64,000 nucleotides of DNA from RUG695 sp050943135 (GCA_050943135.1 JBMNOP010000005.1:124001-188000), one strand, 5' to 3'. Shown: positions 17,180 through 25,546, counted from the stretch's first letter. Numbers and translations: made by a program. Notes: generated from the letters alone by a model not told the origin.

Positions 17180-18913
17180 ATGGATCGCTCGAAACAGTTC
17201 TCGAAATGGCCGGTTTTTGCTCTTTCACTCCTCTTTCTCGGAGGGGCTGCCGGAATGCTGCGCGCCGAAGGGGATGGTTGGTTTAACCCGTTCGGTGAAT
17301 CGGCATCGATGGACAATATCACCGAAGCCCATACCCTTCAACATCTCGAGGTGGTGAATCGGGAGGACTCCGAGGCGATTCGACCGGTCTCTTACAGACA
17401 GCGGCCGCGCCTTCAGGTCCGCGGCCCGGCCCACCTGGCGATGAACGGTGACGAACTTTCCTGGTCACTCGACGAGGACGTGGCCCTCTCGTTTGCCGAA
17501 GGAGCACCGAAGATGACCGAAGAGGTTCCACCGGAAACCGAAGTTCTTCCGAGCGAGGCGATTCGGGTCCGTCCGACCGAAGAGAAACCACGGCAGACCG
17601 CGGTTCCCGCGAGCCTTCCGGAAGACGGACAGAGCGAACCCGAAACGGGTTGGGAAGGGGACAGCCGCAAGCGGTTTGAGGACCTGGTTCCCGGCATAGG
17701 CGTAACAGAACCCCAACGGGAAGATGAACGAATGTCGGTTCCCGCACCGACCGCGGGTGTTCCGAAGAGTAACACACCCCAAGAGCCGGGTGTACCGAGT
17801 CTTCCCCAAGCGGGCACGCGGATCGACCGTTTCGGGAATATCGGATATCTGGAAAACAACTATGCTTCCCGCACACAGGACGGTGGCTTGGCAGGGAACC
17901 CGTACGCCGACGGTGTCTTCGATTTTCACCCCCGTTATTTCCCTTGGGATCCTTACCGCCAGACCCATACGCGCGAATTCCCTCCCTGCGAGTCGTACGG
18001 CACCGACGGCTACGGGTGCCCGATGGCTTATGAAGAAGACGGCGTGGTTTACTACAACGGATGTCATACCGGCGGTTGCTGTGGGTTATTCGGATGCATT
18101 TGGTCGGCGCTCTACCCGCTCCTTCGTCATTCCGATCTTTCGGCGGGCGCTTACGCCTATCGGGATCCGTTTGAGATTAGCCATGACTCGAACTTCGGTT
18201 TCGATTTGGGATTCAACTGGACCCTCCCGCGACGCATTTTCGGTCTGACTTGGCAGGCCGGATTTCGATACACACGTTCCGGAAAAGAGGAAGTCGATTT
18301 CGAGGAGCTTGACATTGATTTTGCCGAGGACGAATATCATCGTACCCAACTCTTCTGGACGAGCGGTCTCTTTTATCGCCATCCGGGTTCGCCGTGGAAA
18401 TTCGGCGCGGTTTACGACTCGGTGCGTGACGAGACGATGTGGACGTATACGATCGGTCAGGTCCGAGCGGAGCTTTCGCGTTCGATCGCGCAGAATACCG
18501 ACATCGGGTTTCGCGGCGCGTTCCGTCTCGACGACGAATTGCTGAACTTCTCGTCCCGCGACAAGAATTACACAGGGAAGTTTTCGGCTCAGAATTACTA
18601 CACCGGTTTTCTCCGTCACACTTTTGTGACCGGCGCCGAGGGGATGATCAGCGCCGGGGTAACCGAAGCCGAGGAAGCGTTGATCGGCGCTCGGCTCGAG
18701 GTTCCGGTCACGAATCATTCCTGCATACGAAACAACTTCGTGTATATCTTTCCGAAAGACAGGGAGAAGAAAGATACTCTCGACGATTCTTGGAGCGCGT
18801 CGATTTCGTGGGTCGTCTATTTCGGCGGAAGCAGTTACGGCGGTCTGGCCAATCCGTTCAAACCGCTCTTTGATGTCGCCGATAATACCACCTTCCTTCA
18901 GCGAGCGAAATAA
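17180..18913 (+). CDS. Predicted outer-membrane beta-barrel protein
   Basis: 577 residues from ATG 17180 (preceded by AAGGA); a GTG-type start at 17132 is less likely because it adds polar residues before the signal. The signal peptide is WPVFALSLLFLGGAAGMLRA. Residues about 30-240 are proline/glutamate-rich and probably disordered. A cysteine-rich patch, CHTGGCCGLFGC, sits near residue 300. From about 320 to the end the sequence alternates as amphipathic strands (FGFDLGFNWTLPRRIFGLTW, TQLFWTSGLFYRHPG, AELSRSIAQNTDIGFRGAF) ending in SWVVYFGG, as in planctomycete BBP7-like or DUF6666-like barrels. The exact family is a judgement by resemblance. A terminator follows. Confidence 0.7.
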   Translation: MDRSKQFSKWPVFALSLLFLGGAAGMLRAEGDGWFNPFGESASMDNITEAHTLQHLEVVNREDSEAIRPVSYRQRPRLQVRGPAHLAMNGDELSWSLDEDVALSFAEGAPKMTEEVPPETEVLPSEAIRVRPTEEKPRQTAVPASLPEDGQSEPETGWEGDSRKRFEDLVPGIGVTEPQREDERMSVPAPTAGVPKSNTPQEPGVPSLPQAGTRIDRFGNIGYLENNYASRTQDGGLAGNPYADGVFDFHPRYFPWDPYRQTHTREFPPCESYGTDGYGCPMAYEEDGVVYYNGCHTGGCCGLFGCIWSALYPLLRHSDLSAGAYAYRDPFEISHDSNFGFDLGFNWTLPRRIFGLTWQAGFRYTRSGKEEVDFEELDIDFAEDEYHRTQLFWTSGLFYRHPGSPWKFGAVYDSVRDETMWTYTIGQVRAELSRSIAQNTDIGFRGAFRLDDELLNFSSRDKNYTGKFSAQNYYTGFLRHTFVTGAEGMISAGVTEAEEALIGARLEVPVTNHSCIRNNFVYIFPKDREKKDTLDDSWSASISWVVYFGGSSYGGLANPFKPLFDVADNTTFLQRAK

Positions 18914-18938
18914 ACCCGGATAAGCCGCCTTGGCATCC

Positions 18939-18989
18939 ACCCAAGAGGTGAGGTTGAGAAATCCCTTGCCTCTTGGGTATTTCTTCTTG
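18939..18989 (+). terminator. Intrinsic terminator after barrel gene
   Basis: ACCCAAGAGG (18939-18948) pairs perfectly with CCTCTTGGGT (18969-18978), followed by ATTTCTTCTT. Confidence 0.75.
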
Positions 18990-19014
18990 ACTTTTAGTTT
19001 TTCTGCTTTAGAAT
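18987..19014 (+). promoter_or_regulatory. Promoter for the SNF symporter gene
   Basis: TTGACT (18987-18992), 16-bp spacer, TAGAAT (19009-19014), directly behind the upstream terminator and 53 bp before the ATG at 19067. Confidence 0.7.
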
Positions 19015-19066
19015 TATTGGGTCGTGTTCCGGTCGCATCCCGTGTTGCGATCCCGGACGCCACCTG

Positions 19067-20692
19067 ATGAGTAAGGACGATGTTGGGCGGTTTGTGATGA
19101 AAGAAAAGAATCAAGTACGTGAACATTGGGGCGGAAGTCTTGGGTTTATTTTAGCGGCTGCCGGTTCCGCAATCGGTCTGGGAAACCTCTGGAAATTTCC
19201 GTATGTTACCGGGCAAAACGGCGGGGGGGCATTTATTCTGGTCTATCTGTTGGCGGTCCTTCTGATCGGTTTTCCGGTAATGATCTGCGAAATTTCGATC
19301 GGCCGCTGCGCGCAGTCCGACCCGATCACCGCTTTTCAGAAGTTATGTCCGGCACGCAACAACGCCACCTATACGGCCGGTATCCTTCTGTTGCTGGCGG
19401 CATGCGGCCTGGTCTGCTTCGGTCGATTCGGGCTGGCGGGGCTTTTCTTCCTGACGGCGTTTCTGGTCTTTGCCTACGGTTGGGCCACGGTCGGAATCCT
19501 TTCGGTGGTGACTCCGTTTTTCATTCTGTCGTTTTACGGGACGGTCGGTGGATGGACCATCGCCTACGTCTTTAAGGGGCTCTTCCAACAACTGAATTTC
19601 ACCAGCGCCGAGGCGGCGCAGCAGGCTTTCGTTTCGTTTGTCGACAATCCGGCCTTGGGGATCCTCTCCCAACTCCTCTTTATGGGGATTTGCGGCTTGG
19701 TGATCTGGTTCGGGATCAGGAACGGCATCGAGCTGGCAAGCAAGTTCCTCATGCCGCTCCTTTTCATCTTTCTCCTGATTCTGATCATGCGAAGCGTTAC
19801 GCTGCCCGGCGCCCGCGCGGGGATCAGTTATCTGCTGACGCCCGATTTCTCTCAGATCTCTTCCCAGACCTTCCTTGCGGCGTTGGGGCAGGCGTTCTTC
19901 TCGCTCAGTCTCGGGATGGGCGCGATCATGACGTACGGCAGTTACCTCGATTCGGAAGCGAACATCCTCTCATCGACTTTTTTTATTATTGCGGCCGACA
20001 CCACATTTTCCCTTCTGGCCGGGCTGGCGATCTTCCCGGCGGTGATGGCGATGGGGATGGAACCTTCGGCCGGGGCCGGACTGGTATTCCAGATTATGCC
20101 ACTCACCTTCAACTCGATCGGTGACCACCTCGGCTGGCTCTGGTCGGCGATTTTCTTTTTCCTGATTTTTATCGCTGCGCTCACCAGTGCGATCAGTATC
20201 GCCGAAGGGTGTGTGACCTGCATGATAGATCATTTCAAGTTTCACCGAAAATCGGCGGTCTTTTGGACCATTCTGATGGCATCGTTTTTCGGCCTTTTCT
20301 GTACGTTGAGTGTTTCCGACTGGGATCGACTTCCGTTCCTGCAGAAGGGGCTTATTTGGGCGTTCGGTTCGGCCGATTCGAGTCTTTTTGACTTGATGGA
20401 CCACTTCTCTTCGAACTACCTGCTTCCTCTCGGCGGTCTGGGAACATCCCTCTTCGTCGGCTGGCAGTGGGGGATGGGGCATGCGCTGGCCGAACTGCGA
20501 AAGGGGGGAAGCGAAATCACCGACATTAACTTTTTCGCGCTTATTGCCGGCCTGAAAGATGATCCGTTTTATAGCAAGGGAACGCATTCGTTCTCGCTTT
20601 CGCTGATCCTGGGATTCCTGATCCGCTTTGTCAGCCCGATCAGCGTTGTCCTGGTCTTCCTCTACAACATCGGGTGGCTTTCGCCCAAATAA
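19067..20692 (+). CDS. Sodium-dependent transporter of the SNF (NSS) family
   Basis: 541 residues with about 11-12 membrane helices. The first helix carries the family signature HWGGSLGFILAAAGSAIGLGN, then LWKFPYVTGQNGGGAF, the sodium and substrate site of LeuT-like symporters. Helix 6 shows the expected unwound region (ALGQAFFSLSLGMGAIMTYGSY). These proteins couple sodium influx to uptake of amino acids or related compounds; the substrate cannot be read from sequence. A second in-frame ATG at 19097 is an equally possible start. Own promoter and terminator. Confidence 0.93.
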   Translation: MSKDDVGRFVMKEKNQVREHWGGSLGFILAAAGSAIGLGNLWKFPYVTGQNGGGAFILVYLLAVLLIGFPVMICEISIGRCAQSDPITAFQKLCPARNNATYTAGILLLLAACGLVCFGRFGLAGLFFLTAFLVFAYGWATVGILSVVTPFFILSFYGTVGGWTIAYVFKGLFQQLNFTSAEAAQQAFVSFVDNPALGILSQLLFMGICGLVIWFGIRNGIELASKFLMPLLFIFLLILIMRSVTLPGARAGISYLLTPDFSQISSQTFLAALGQAFFSLSLGMGAIMTYGSYLDSEANILSSTFFIIAADTTFSLLAGLAIFPAVMAMGMEPSAGAGLVFQIMPLTFNSIGDHLGWLWSAIFFFLIFIAALTSAISIAEGCVTCMIDHFKFHRKSAVFWTILMASFFGLFCTLSVSDWDRLPFLQKGLIWAFGSADSSLFDLMDHFSSNYLLPLGGLGTSLFVGWQWGMGHALAELRKGGSEITDINFFALIAGLKDDPFYSKGTHSFSLSLILGFLIRFVSPISVVLVFLYNIGWLSPK

Positions 20693-20720
20693 GAGGAATC
20701 GGCCTTTCCTTATAGACTTT

Positions 20721-20757
20721 ACCCCCGCACCCGGAATACCGGGAGCGGGGGTAATTT
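20721..20757 (+). terminator. Intrinsic terminator after SNF symporter
   Basis: ACCCCCGC (20721-20728) pairs with GCGGGGGT (20745-20752), with a nested CCCGG/CCGGG inside, then AATTTTT. Confidence 0.8.
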
Positions 20758-20965
20758 TTCGGGGGGAGCGCCCGGCGGCGCGCATTTCAGACGGGTGAAG
20801 ATCCCGAGCCCGCCCTGCGGTATAAATGTCGGAATCTCCCTTTTCGAGCAAAGTAAACGGTTCCGCACCCTGTTTTTAACTTTCCCAAAAAGATTTTTCG
20901 ACCTTCGTCCGGAGAAGGAGTAGAGGATTTCGATTAACGGATCTGTTTCTCCTACTGTACCGGGA

Positions 20966-21205
20966 CTTATTGGCAAATCTCCCGATTTCAGCGATCGGAA
21001 TTAACCTGTTTTATCGGAACCGTTGGGAGGGTACCGCGGGTCCGAAAAAAATAATCGTTGTTTTTCGCTCATATCATCAGACACCAGATATTTAATGGCT
21101 GTTTTTTTTTTTTTATTTTTCAGCATGAATTTATTTGACAGGATTTCGTCGGTGTGGTATCCTATGGGGGTGTGAGGGAGAACCTGCCGAACGCCTAGCC
21201 ATGAT
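20966..21205 (+). repeat. Upstream block of locus A, homologous to 34500-34722
   Basis: About 240 bp resembling 34500-34722 along its whole length. Shared elements in order: TTTCAGCG-A/C-TCGGAATTAACC, TCGGAACCG, CGGGTCCG, AAAAATAAT, TTTTTCAGC, then the promoter GGACAG/TGACAG-ATTTC-TCGGTGTG. The rest of 20758-20965 shows no gene. Confidence 0.8.
21135..21163 (+). promoter_or_regulatory. Promoter of locus A
   Basis: TTGACA (21135-21140), 17-bp spacer, TATCCT (21158-21163). Position and spacer sequence are conserved with the promoter of locus B (34655-34683), which supports it as functional. Confidence 0.8.
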
Positions 21206-21220
21206 TCTTTCGGGTTGGTC

Positions 21221-21577
21221 ATGACAACAAGTGCTATCCGTCATCGGGAGACAACCAAGCCACGGCGGAGCCTTTCGTCGGGATTGTGGTCGTTTCTATC
21301 CCTGTTCGTTACGGCGCTTCTTCTCTTTGCCGCCGGGATGAAGGGGTGGCAGATCGCGGCCGTTCAAAACATCGGCGGCGGGTTATTCCATCAACCTCTG
21401 TTCAATTTATTCATCGTCCTCTTTGAACTGACCTTCGCTGCCTGGCTGGTTACCGGTCTCTTCCCGAAACAGGCTTGGGTGGCAACTATCTCGCTTTTTA
21501 CTCTCTTCGGCCTTGTTTCTTTCGGAAAAGCTCTTTCCAGGGCCGGATTTGCCCGCAATTTGTCGATGAGGAGATAG
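21221..21577 (+). CDS. Small membrane protein, shortened MauE/DoxX-like
   Basis: 118 residues from ATG 21221. Three hydrophobic helices: SGLWSFLSLFVTALLLFAAG, PLFNLFIVLFELTFAAWLVTG, and AWVATISLFTLFGLVSFGKAL. The pattern GMKGWQI...FELTFAAWLVTGLFPKQAW resembles MauE/DoxX-type membrane proteins that sit beside DUF1573 genes in planctomycetes. Those usually continue with a cysteine motif (like SCGCFG) and a fourth helix; here the frame ends at FARNLSMRR with no cysteine, so it looks truncated. The stop is 2 bp from the next start, indicating one operon. No equivalent was found in locus B. Confidence 0.6.
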   Translation: MTTSAIRHRETTKPRRSLSSGLWSFLSLFVTALLLFAAGMKGWQIAAVQNIGGGLFHQPLFNLFIVLFELTFAAWLVTGLFPKQAWVATISLFTLFGLVSFGKALSRAGFARNLSMRR

Positions 21578-21579
21578 TT

Positions 21580-22602
21580 ATGCAATACAGACAGATCGTA
21601 ATGCTGCTCTTTCCGGCGATCATTTTTTTTGTGACGCCCATCGGCTTCGGCACCGAAAGGGAGGAGTATGCGCGGTTTCTCGAGACCGCAACTCAGAAGT
21701 GGAACGACCACATCCAAAATATTTCGAGAATGGAGTGTTCCATTTTGAGTACGAAAAAACGTAACGATGAACCAGAGATGAAATCGGAACAAACCGTAGT
21801 CATTGACTTCCCGAACTACGCCGTCGAGTCCAAAGAGAACGGTTTGATTCAATACGTAAACTGTTACGGGAAAAAATACCATTTCAGATTGAAACGGAAC
21901 AAGGAATCGGGCGACTTTGAAATCACTGACCTCGTCCCAAACGAAACCGACGTAGATCCGAACCTGTGGAATGACATGTTTTACAGAAAGTTTTACAATA
22001 CCGTCCACTGTGAAGAAGAATGGGCCCGCGTGGGAGGAGAAAGCATAAGATTGTTACTCGGCCGTGCTTTGATCCTTTGGGGACCGACGGCGCTTCCGCA
22101 ATTGACTCATTTTGAGAACTTCTCGATCGAAAACTTCACGGAAGATGACGAGCGAATTTATATCGACTACCAATTCGAGCCCGGTGATCTTTCCGTAACG
22201 ATGGAAGGTTATCGTTCCCCCATCCGTTCGGGGAGCTTTGTCCTGTTCAAAGACACTTATCTCCTCGAATCGGCGGATTTCGTTCTGGACTTCGGCGATG
22301 AACGACCGCCGGAGTGGCTTCAGTGCGAATATACCCGAATCGACGGAAAACCGGTTCTCAAGAACGAAAGAACCAAGTCCCCGAATATGTTTTATACCTA
22401 CGAATACGAGAAAGTTCGCTTTAAAAAACAGCCTTCGTCTCGTTTCACCCTTTCCCATTACGGACTGTCGGAACCCGACTTCGTAGATCGTCGCACCGGA
22501 ATTTTGCGCTCGGTGTTGGTTCTTTTGGCGTGCATGTTGATCTTTTATGCGTTGCTTAATATCTATCGAAAACGGCGGGAAAAACTTACGGACGGAGGGT
22601 AA
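21580..22602 (+). CDS. Exported, C-terminally anchored protein of unknown function (locus A)
   Basis: 340 residues from ATG 21580, with AGGAG 7 nt upstream. Signal peptide: IVMLLFPAIIFFVTPIGFG. The body is rich in charged beta-strand segments. A C-terminal membrane helix (VLVLLACMLIFYALLNIY) ends in basic RKRREK, so the body is extracytoplasmic. The protein at 35363-36451 is a paralogue: shared YGKxYHFxLxR...EIT, PSSRFTLSHYGLSEPDF against ASRFTLSQYGLPEPNF, and the same anchor. No enzymatic motif is visible; the fold may be a LolA-like beta sheet, which is a guess. It lies between the MauE-like gene and the DUF1573 gene. Confidence 0.75.
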   Translation: MQYRQIVMLLFPAIIFFVTPIGFGTEREEYARFLETATQKWNDHIQNISRMECSILSTKKRNDEPEMKSEQTVVIDFPNYAVESKENGLIQYVNCYGKKYHFRLKRNKESGDFEITDLVPNETDVDPNLWNDMFYRKFYNTVHCEEEWARVGGESIRLLLGRALILWGPTALPQLTHFENFSIENFTEDDERIYIDYQFEPGDLSVTMEGYRSPIRSGSFVLFKDTYLLESADFVLDFGDERPPEWLQCEYTRIDGKPVLKNERTKSPNMFYTYEYEKVRFKKQPSSRFTLSHYGLSEPDFVDRRTGILRSVLVLLACMLIFYALLNIYRKRREKLTDGG

Positions 22603-22607
22603 TTTTA

Positions 22608-23216
22608 ATGAAGAAAACGGTCGTAGTCGCAGTTCTCGGGGGGGTTCTCCTGTTTGTCCTTTTGCTCTCTTTCCTGACCTTTCGGACCGGGAGCATCGTT
22701 ACGGCGTTCGCTTACCTTAACGGCAGTACGTTTTCGGTTTCTCCGCAGGAGATTGATTTGGGAAGCCATGACCCCGGGACGGAACATGATGTTACATTCC
22801 ACCTGAGGAATTTTTCCGGGGAAAATATTGGTGTTGTCGGCGAAGCATCGGGATGCTCGTGTGCGTTTGCGGGGGAGCTCCCGATTGTTGTCCCCCCGAA
22901 AGAGATAATCCCGATCAAGGTGCATATCAAGCTCCCCAAATACAGGCGGTTTTACGATCAGGAGGTTACATTGATGGTGGAGACCAAGGGGCGAACACTG
23001 CTGTATCCCGTTCGTGTGACGGCTACCGTCCCTAACCCGCTTCCGCCGCCTGCCGAAGACGAAACAAGTGCGGAAACCGGGCACGCAACCGAATCCGAAC
23101 CGGCAACGGAAGGGGAAGAAGAGACGGGAGCAGAGGAGCCGGCGGAAGCCGGCGATGGACGGGAATATACCGATTCTTTAAGCGTTCCATCCGAGGAGAT
23201 TCCCCCAACACCATGA
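22608..23216 (+). CDS. DUF1573 protein with acidic tail (locus A)
   Basis: 202 residues. One N-terminal membrane segment (TVVVAVLGGVLLFVLLLSFLTF) anchors an extracytoplasmic DUF1573 domain: FSVSPQEIDLGSHDPGTEHDVTF at about 44-66, the cysteine pair in SGCSCAF, and IPIKVHIKLPK. Residues about 145-202 are a Glu/Pro/Ala-rich tail. Paralogue of 36476-37258 (which has a longer repeated tail). Its stop overlaps the next small ORF by ATGA. Confidence 0.85.
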   Translation: MKKTVVVAVLGGVLLFVLLLSFLTFRTGSIVTAFAYLNGSTFSVSPQEIDLGSHDPGTEHDVTFHLRNFSGENIGVVGEASGCSCAFAGELPIVVPPKEIIPIKVHIKLPKYRRFYDQEVTLMVETKGRTLLYPVRVTATVPNPLPPPAEDETSAETGHATESEPATEGEEETGAEEPAEAGDGREYTDSLSVPSEEIPPTP

Positions 23217-23341
23217 ATCGCATTTTCCCCGGTTTGTTGATTGTTGCGGTCGGTCTCTTGATGGCGGTACAGGCCCGGCGCGATTCGCCCGTCTTCAACG
23301 AAGACGGGCGAATCGCCTCGGGGGTTCTTTATTTTAATTAA
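23213..23341 (+). CDS. Possible 42-residue hydrophobic peptide, overlapping the locus A terminator
   Basis: ATG overlaps the DUF1573 stop (ATGA at 23213-23216). The peptide opens MNRIFPGLLIVAVGLLMAVQ and is a plausible single membrane helix. Its second half is encoded by the perfect hairpin at 23280-23316. The TAA stop uses the first base of the IS element; without the IS the codon would be TAG, so the length is unchanged. A similar short ORF exists in locus B (37265-37384). Either a real microprotein or a by-product of the terminator. Confidence 0.45.
   Translation: MNRIFPGLLIVAVGLLMAVQARRDSPVFNEDGRIASGVLYFN
23280..23332 (+). terminator. Very strong terminator of locus A
   Basis: A perfect 17-bp stem, 23280-23296 with 23300-23316, and a 3-nt loop (AAC), followed after GCCTCGGGGG-like spacing by TTCTTTATTTT. 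It ends the locus A operon just before the IS. Confidence 0.75.
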
Positions 23342-23369
23342 GAGCCTATCCTAAAAACCATGTTTTATT

Positions 23370-23843
23370 TCACGTTATCAATTTGCCCAAGGTAATAAAG
23401 GCACAGGCGAGATGGACCATGGCAACGTAATTCATCGGCTTCTTTTCCCATCGGATAAGAATACGTCGGAATCTATTCAGCCAGCTATGAGTTCGCTCGA
23501 CAACCCAACGTCTGGCCTTTTGACCTGTCTTACGCTTGATGTCTTGCGCTTCCTCGCCCCGACTTCTCACATGAAGCGTGTACCCAAACTCGGCGGCAAG
23601 GTCCTTGATGTCATCCCCCACATAACCCGCGTCAAGACAAAGATGCTGGCGATGATACGCCTTGATCTCCGGGCGGGCGATAGGAATGCTTTCAAGCGTC
23701 GCGCGTGCCAATTTCACATCATGGCGATTGGCTCCATCCATAACAAAACCAAGCGGAATTCCGTTTTGATCGGTCAGCATACTCCGTTTAACCCCTGCTT
23801 TTCCGCGATCTGTCGGATTTCTCCCTGTCTTTTCCCCCCCCAA
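23370..23843 (-). CDS. IS5-family transposase, frame B
   Basis: 157 residues as an isolated frame, but expected to be made as an A-B fusion by frameshifting. GVKRSMLTDQNGIPLGFV, the second aspartate in LCLDAGYVGDD and the catalytic glutamate in VVERTHSWLNRFRR complete the DDE triad. No internal stop, so the element may still be active. Confidence 0.92.
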   Translation of the reverse strand: MGGEKTGRNPTDRGKAGVKRSMLTDQNGIPLGFVMDGANRHDVKLARATLESIPIARPEIKAYHRQHLCLDAGYVGDDIKDLAAEFGYTLHVRSRGEEAQDIKRKTGQKARRWVVERTHSWLNRFRRILIRWEKKPMNYVAMVHLACAFITLGKLIT

Positions 23844-24183
23844 GCGGTGATTTCGTCATCGTTCCATCCATCGATTGCCACTTCCAACCAATACCGACTT
23901 TATCGTCATAGGCGAGGAGTCCAACCTCCCAAAGTTTTTGGAAGAAACCGGCTCTCGTCCATTGCTGGAATCGCAAATGAGCCGTTGAGGACGAACAGAT
24001 CCCCGTCGCATTTAACGCATTCCACTGACAGCCTGTCTTGGCGACAAAAAGGATGGCGTCGAATACCTTTCGGTCATCGACTCGCGGCCGCCCTCTCCCG
24101 CGCGGATGATGGTTTTCACGAACGGGAATATACGGTTTTATCACTTCCCACATTTCGTCCGATACTCTATATGGATTCTGCAT
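23788..24183 (-). CDS. IS5-family transposase, frame A
   Basis: 131 residues. MWEVIKPYIP and GRPRVDDRKVFDAILFVAKTGCQW are the DUF4096-like N-terminal region of IS427-type transposases. The first catalytic aspartate is in SMDGTMTKSP near the end. The frame then runs through G8A4 (23830-23841 on the complement), where slipping moves ribosomes into frame B (PLGG-EKTGRNPTDRGK). Confidence 0.92.
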   Translation of the reverse strand: MQNPYRVSDEMWEVIKPYIPVRENHHPRGRGRPRVDDRKVFDAILFVAKTGCQWNALNATGICSSSTAHLRFQQWTRAGFFQKLWEVGLLAYDDKVGIGWKWQSMDGTMTKSPLGGGKDREKSDRSRKSRG

Positions 24184-24246
24184 AATGCCTCCTTCATGTT
24201 ATTCCATATTGTTTTTATCGGACCATTACGCAGTTTTATTCGATTT

Positions 24247-24339
24247 TTAGGATAGGCTCTTAGCAAGCGCTTTTAACTGATCACTACCAATCGGACCCTG
24301 TTTTGCACCGTTTTCGTCATAGTAAAACCAGTTGGTCAT
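24247..24339 (-). pseudogene. 5' stub of a GYF_2-domain gene
   Basis: Starts at ATG 24339 with an AAGGGA just upstream and reads MTNWFYYDENGAKQGPIGSD then QLKALA before running into the IS (stop at 24247). W-F/Y-Y...G...GP...L is the start of a GYF_2 domain, common in planctomycete membrane proteins. The rest of the gene is absent on the other side of the IS. Even with the IS removed the frame meets a stop one codon later, so the loss probably came first. Confidence 0.7.
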
Positions 24340-24386
24340 GACATTTCCCTTGAGATAGAGTGGTGAAGACTTTTAAAACCTGCTCA

Positions 24387-24415
24387 TTTATACGTGCCCC
24401 CACATATGTTGTCAA
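24387..24415 (-). promoter_or_regulatory. Promoter for the GYF_2 stub
   Basis: Minus strand TTGACA (24410-24415), 17-bp spacer, TATAAA (24387-24392), about 48 bp before the stub ATG. Near-consensus, now apparently driving a truncated gene toward the IS. Confidence 0.75.
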
Positions 24416-24511
24416 GCTAAAATTTCAAGAATAATTGTTTTCTTCGTAAAAAGTAGAAGTAGTTTCATAATCGCCTGGGCGCAATCATAAATATGCTAGA
24501 TAGTCGAGCCC

Positions 24512-25500
24512 TGAGGTGGCCCTAAAAATGGACAGGTAAATCGTAGAAGGTGACCTTTGATTTCCGGCTTGGAACGGGCCAGGCCAGATTAACCAGAAGG
24601 ACGACCGGTGAGTTGGCAGAGGAAGAATGATTCACCCGAATCTCGGGCCAAAATCATAGAGGGAGCGATTCGTGGAGACAAGGCGATCAACGAGGTCGCA
24701 AAATAATTCAGGTTTTTCCCGGAAGAGGCCTCAGGACAGAAGACTCGTCTGAAGGAACGGATGGTCAAACTTTTCCGGGACGGTCCGATCGAAGAAAAAG
24801 AGAAACGAGAGGGAACGTAACCCCCGAGGAACTTTTTAAGGAAATCGACCGTCTCAACGTCGAGAGCGATCGGTTGAAAAATTGGTTCAATTGAAACCAG
24901 GCGCGATATGATTGGTTCGGCAGGGGAAAATCTGTCGGTAACCCTAACAATCGGGATTTGTTGAGCTTTTTCCCGATCGACCTTTTCCTATCGCCCCCAG
25001 GGCGACAGTCCGGAAAATCTTTGATTGATGAAAAAGCCATTGACCTGTACCCTATAAACCATCCGGCGTTGGAATCCGTCAGATAGCCCATACCGTTTAG
25101 AATCAGCCGGGGACAGTCTGTCGCCCTATGCGGAAGATGGGGTCAGTGCGATCTGTTCGTCTCTGCGAGCAATTTCCCCTTGGGAGAGACGTGCGGCCTA
25201 CTCCCAATCTTGCTCTGCAACATTGAAACAATGGGTCCGAGTCATATTTGGTCAACCGACCCAACTTTCATCCTACAGTCACGAGACTTTGTTTATTCGA
25301 CGGCAGGCATTGACCGGCCCAGCCGTTGCGTTCTTTCTGCAGGCCTTTGATCGCGGATTTTTTATTGAAGCATTGGAATCGACGTCATCGGGCGGGTTTA
25401 AACCGGAACTCTTTAATATCGACCGGGGACTTCGGCACACAAGTATCGATTCCATCAACGTTTTAAAGAGCCACAATAAAGGAAATATTTTTGCGCGGCC
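24512..25500 (+). pseudogene. Decayed IS3-family element
   Basis: Begins with an IS3-type end (TGAGGTGGCCCTAAAAATGG at 24512). From 24608 the frame reads like OrfA (ESRAKIIEGAIRGDKAINEV, then a stop). OrfB-like pieces follow: RRDMIGSAGENLSV, FSRSTFSYRPQGDSPENL, and at about 25375-25480 FKPELFNIDRGLRHTSIDS and NVLKSHN, matching the usual KPEIFNTDQGSQFTS region. Stops and frameshifts break it throughout, and about 300 bp of the middle is missing compared with a full element. Non-functional. The region 24416-24511 is A/T-rich with no gene seen. Confidence 0.8.
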
Positions 25501-25546
25501 ATCCGTTTTGCCAGCGGAAGGGGAACAGCCGGAAGGAAAAACCCAT

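Larger units (their letters stand above)
23341..24260 (-). mobile_element. IS5-family element (IS427-like), apparently intact
   Basis: 920 bp bounded by perfect 17-bp inverted repeats: AGAGCCTATCCTAAAAA at 23341-23357 and its complement at 24244-24260. A TA on each side (23339-23340 and 24261-24262) fits the 2-bp target duplication of this group. It carries two overlapping transposase frames on the minus strand, joined by a slippery run at 23830-23841. It is inserted immediately after the locus A terminator. Confidence 0.93.
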
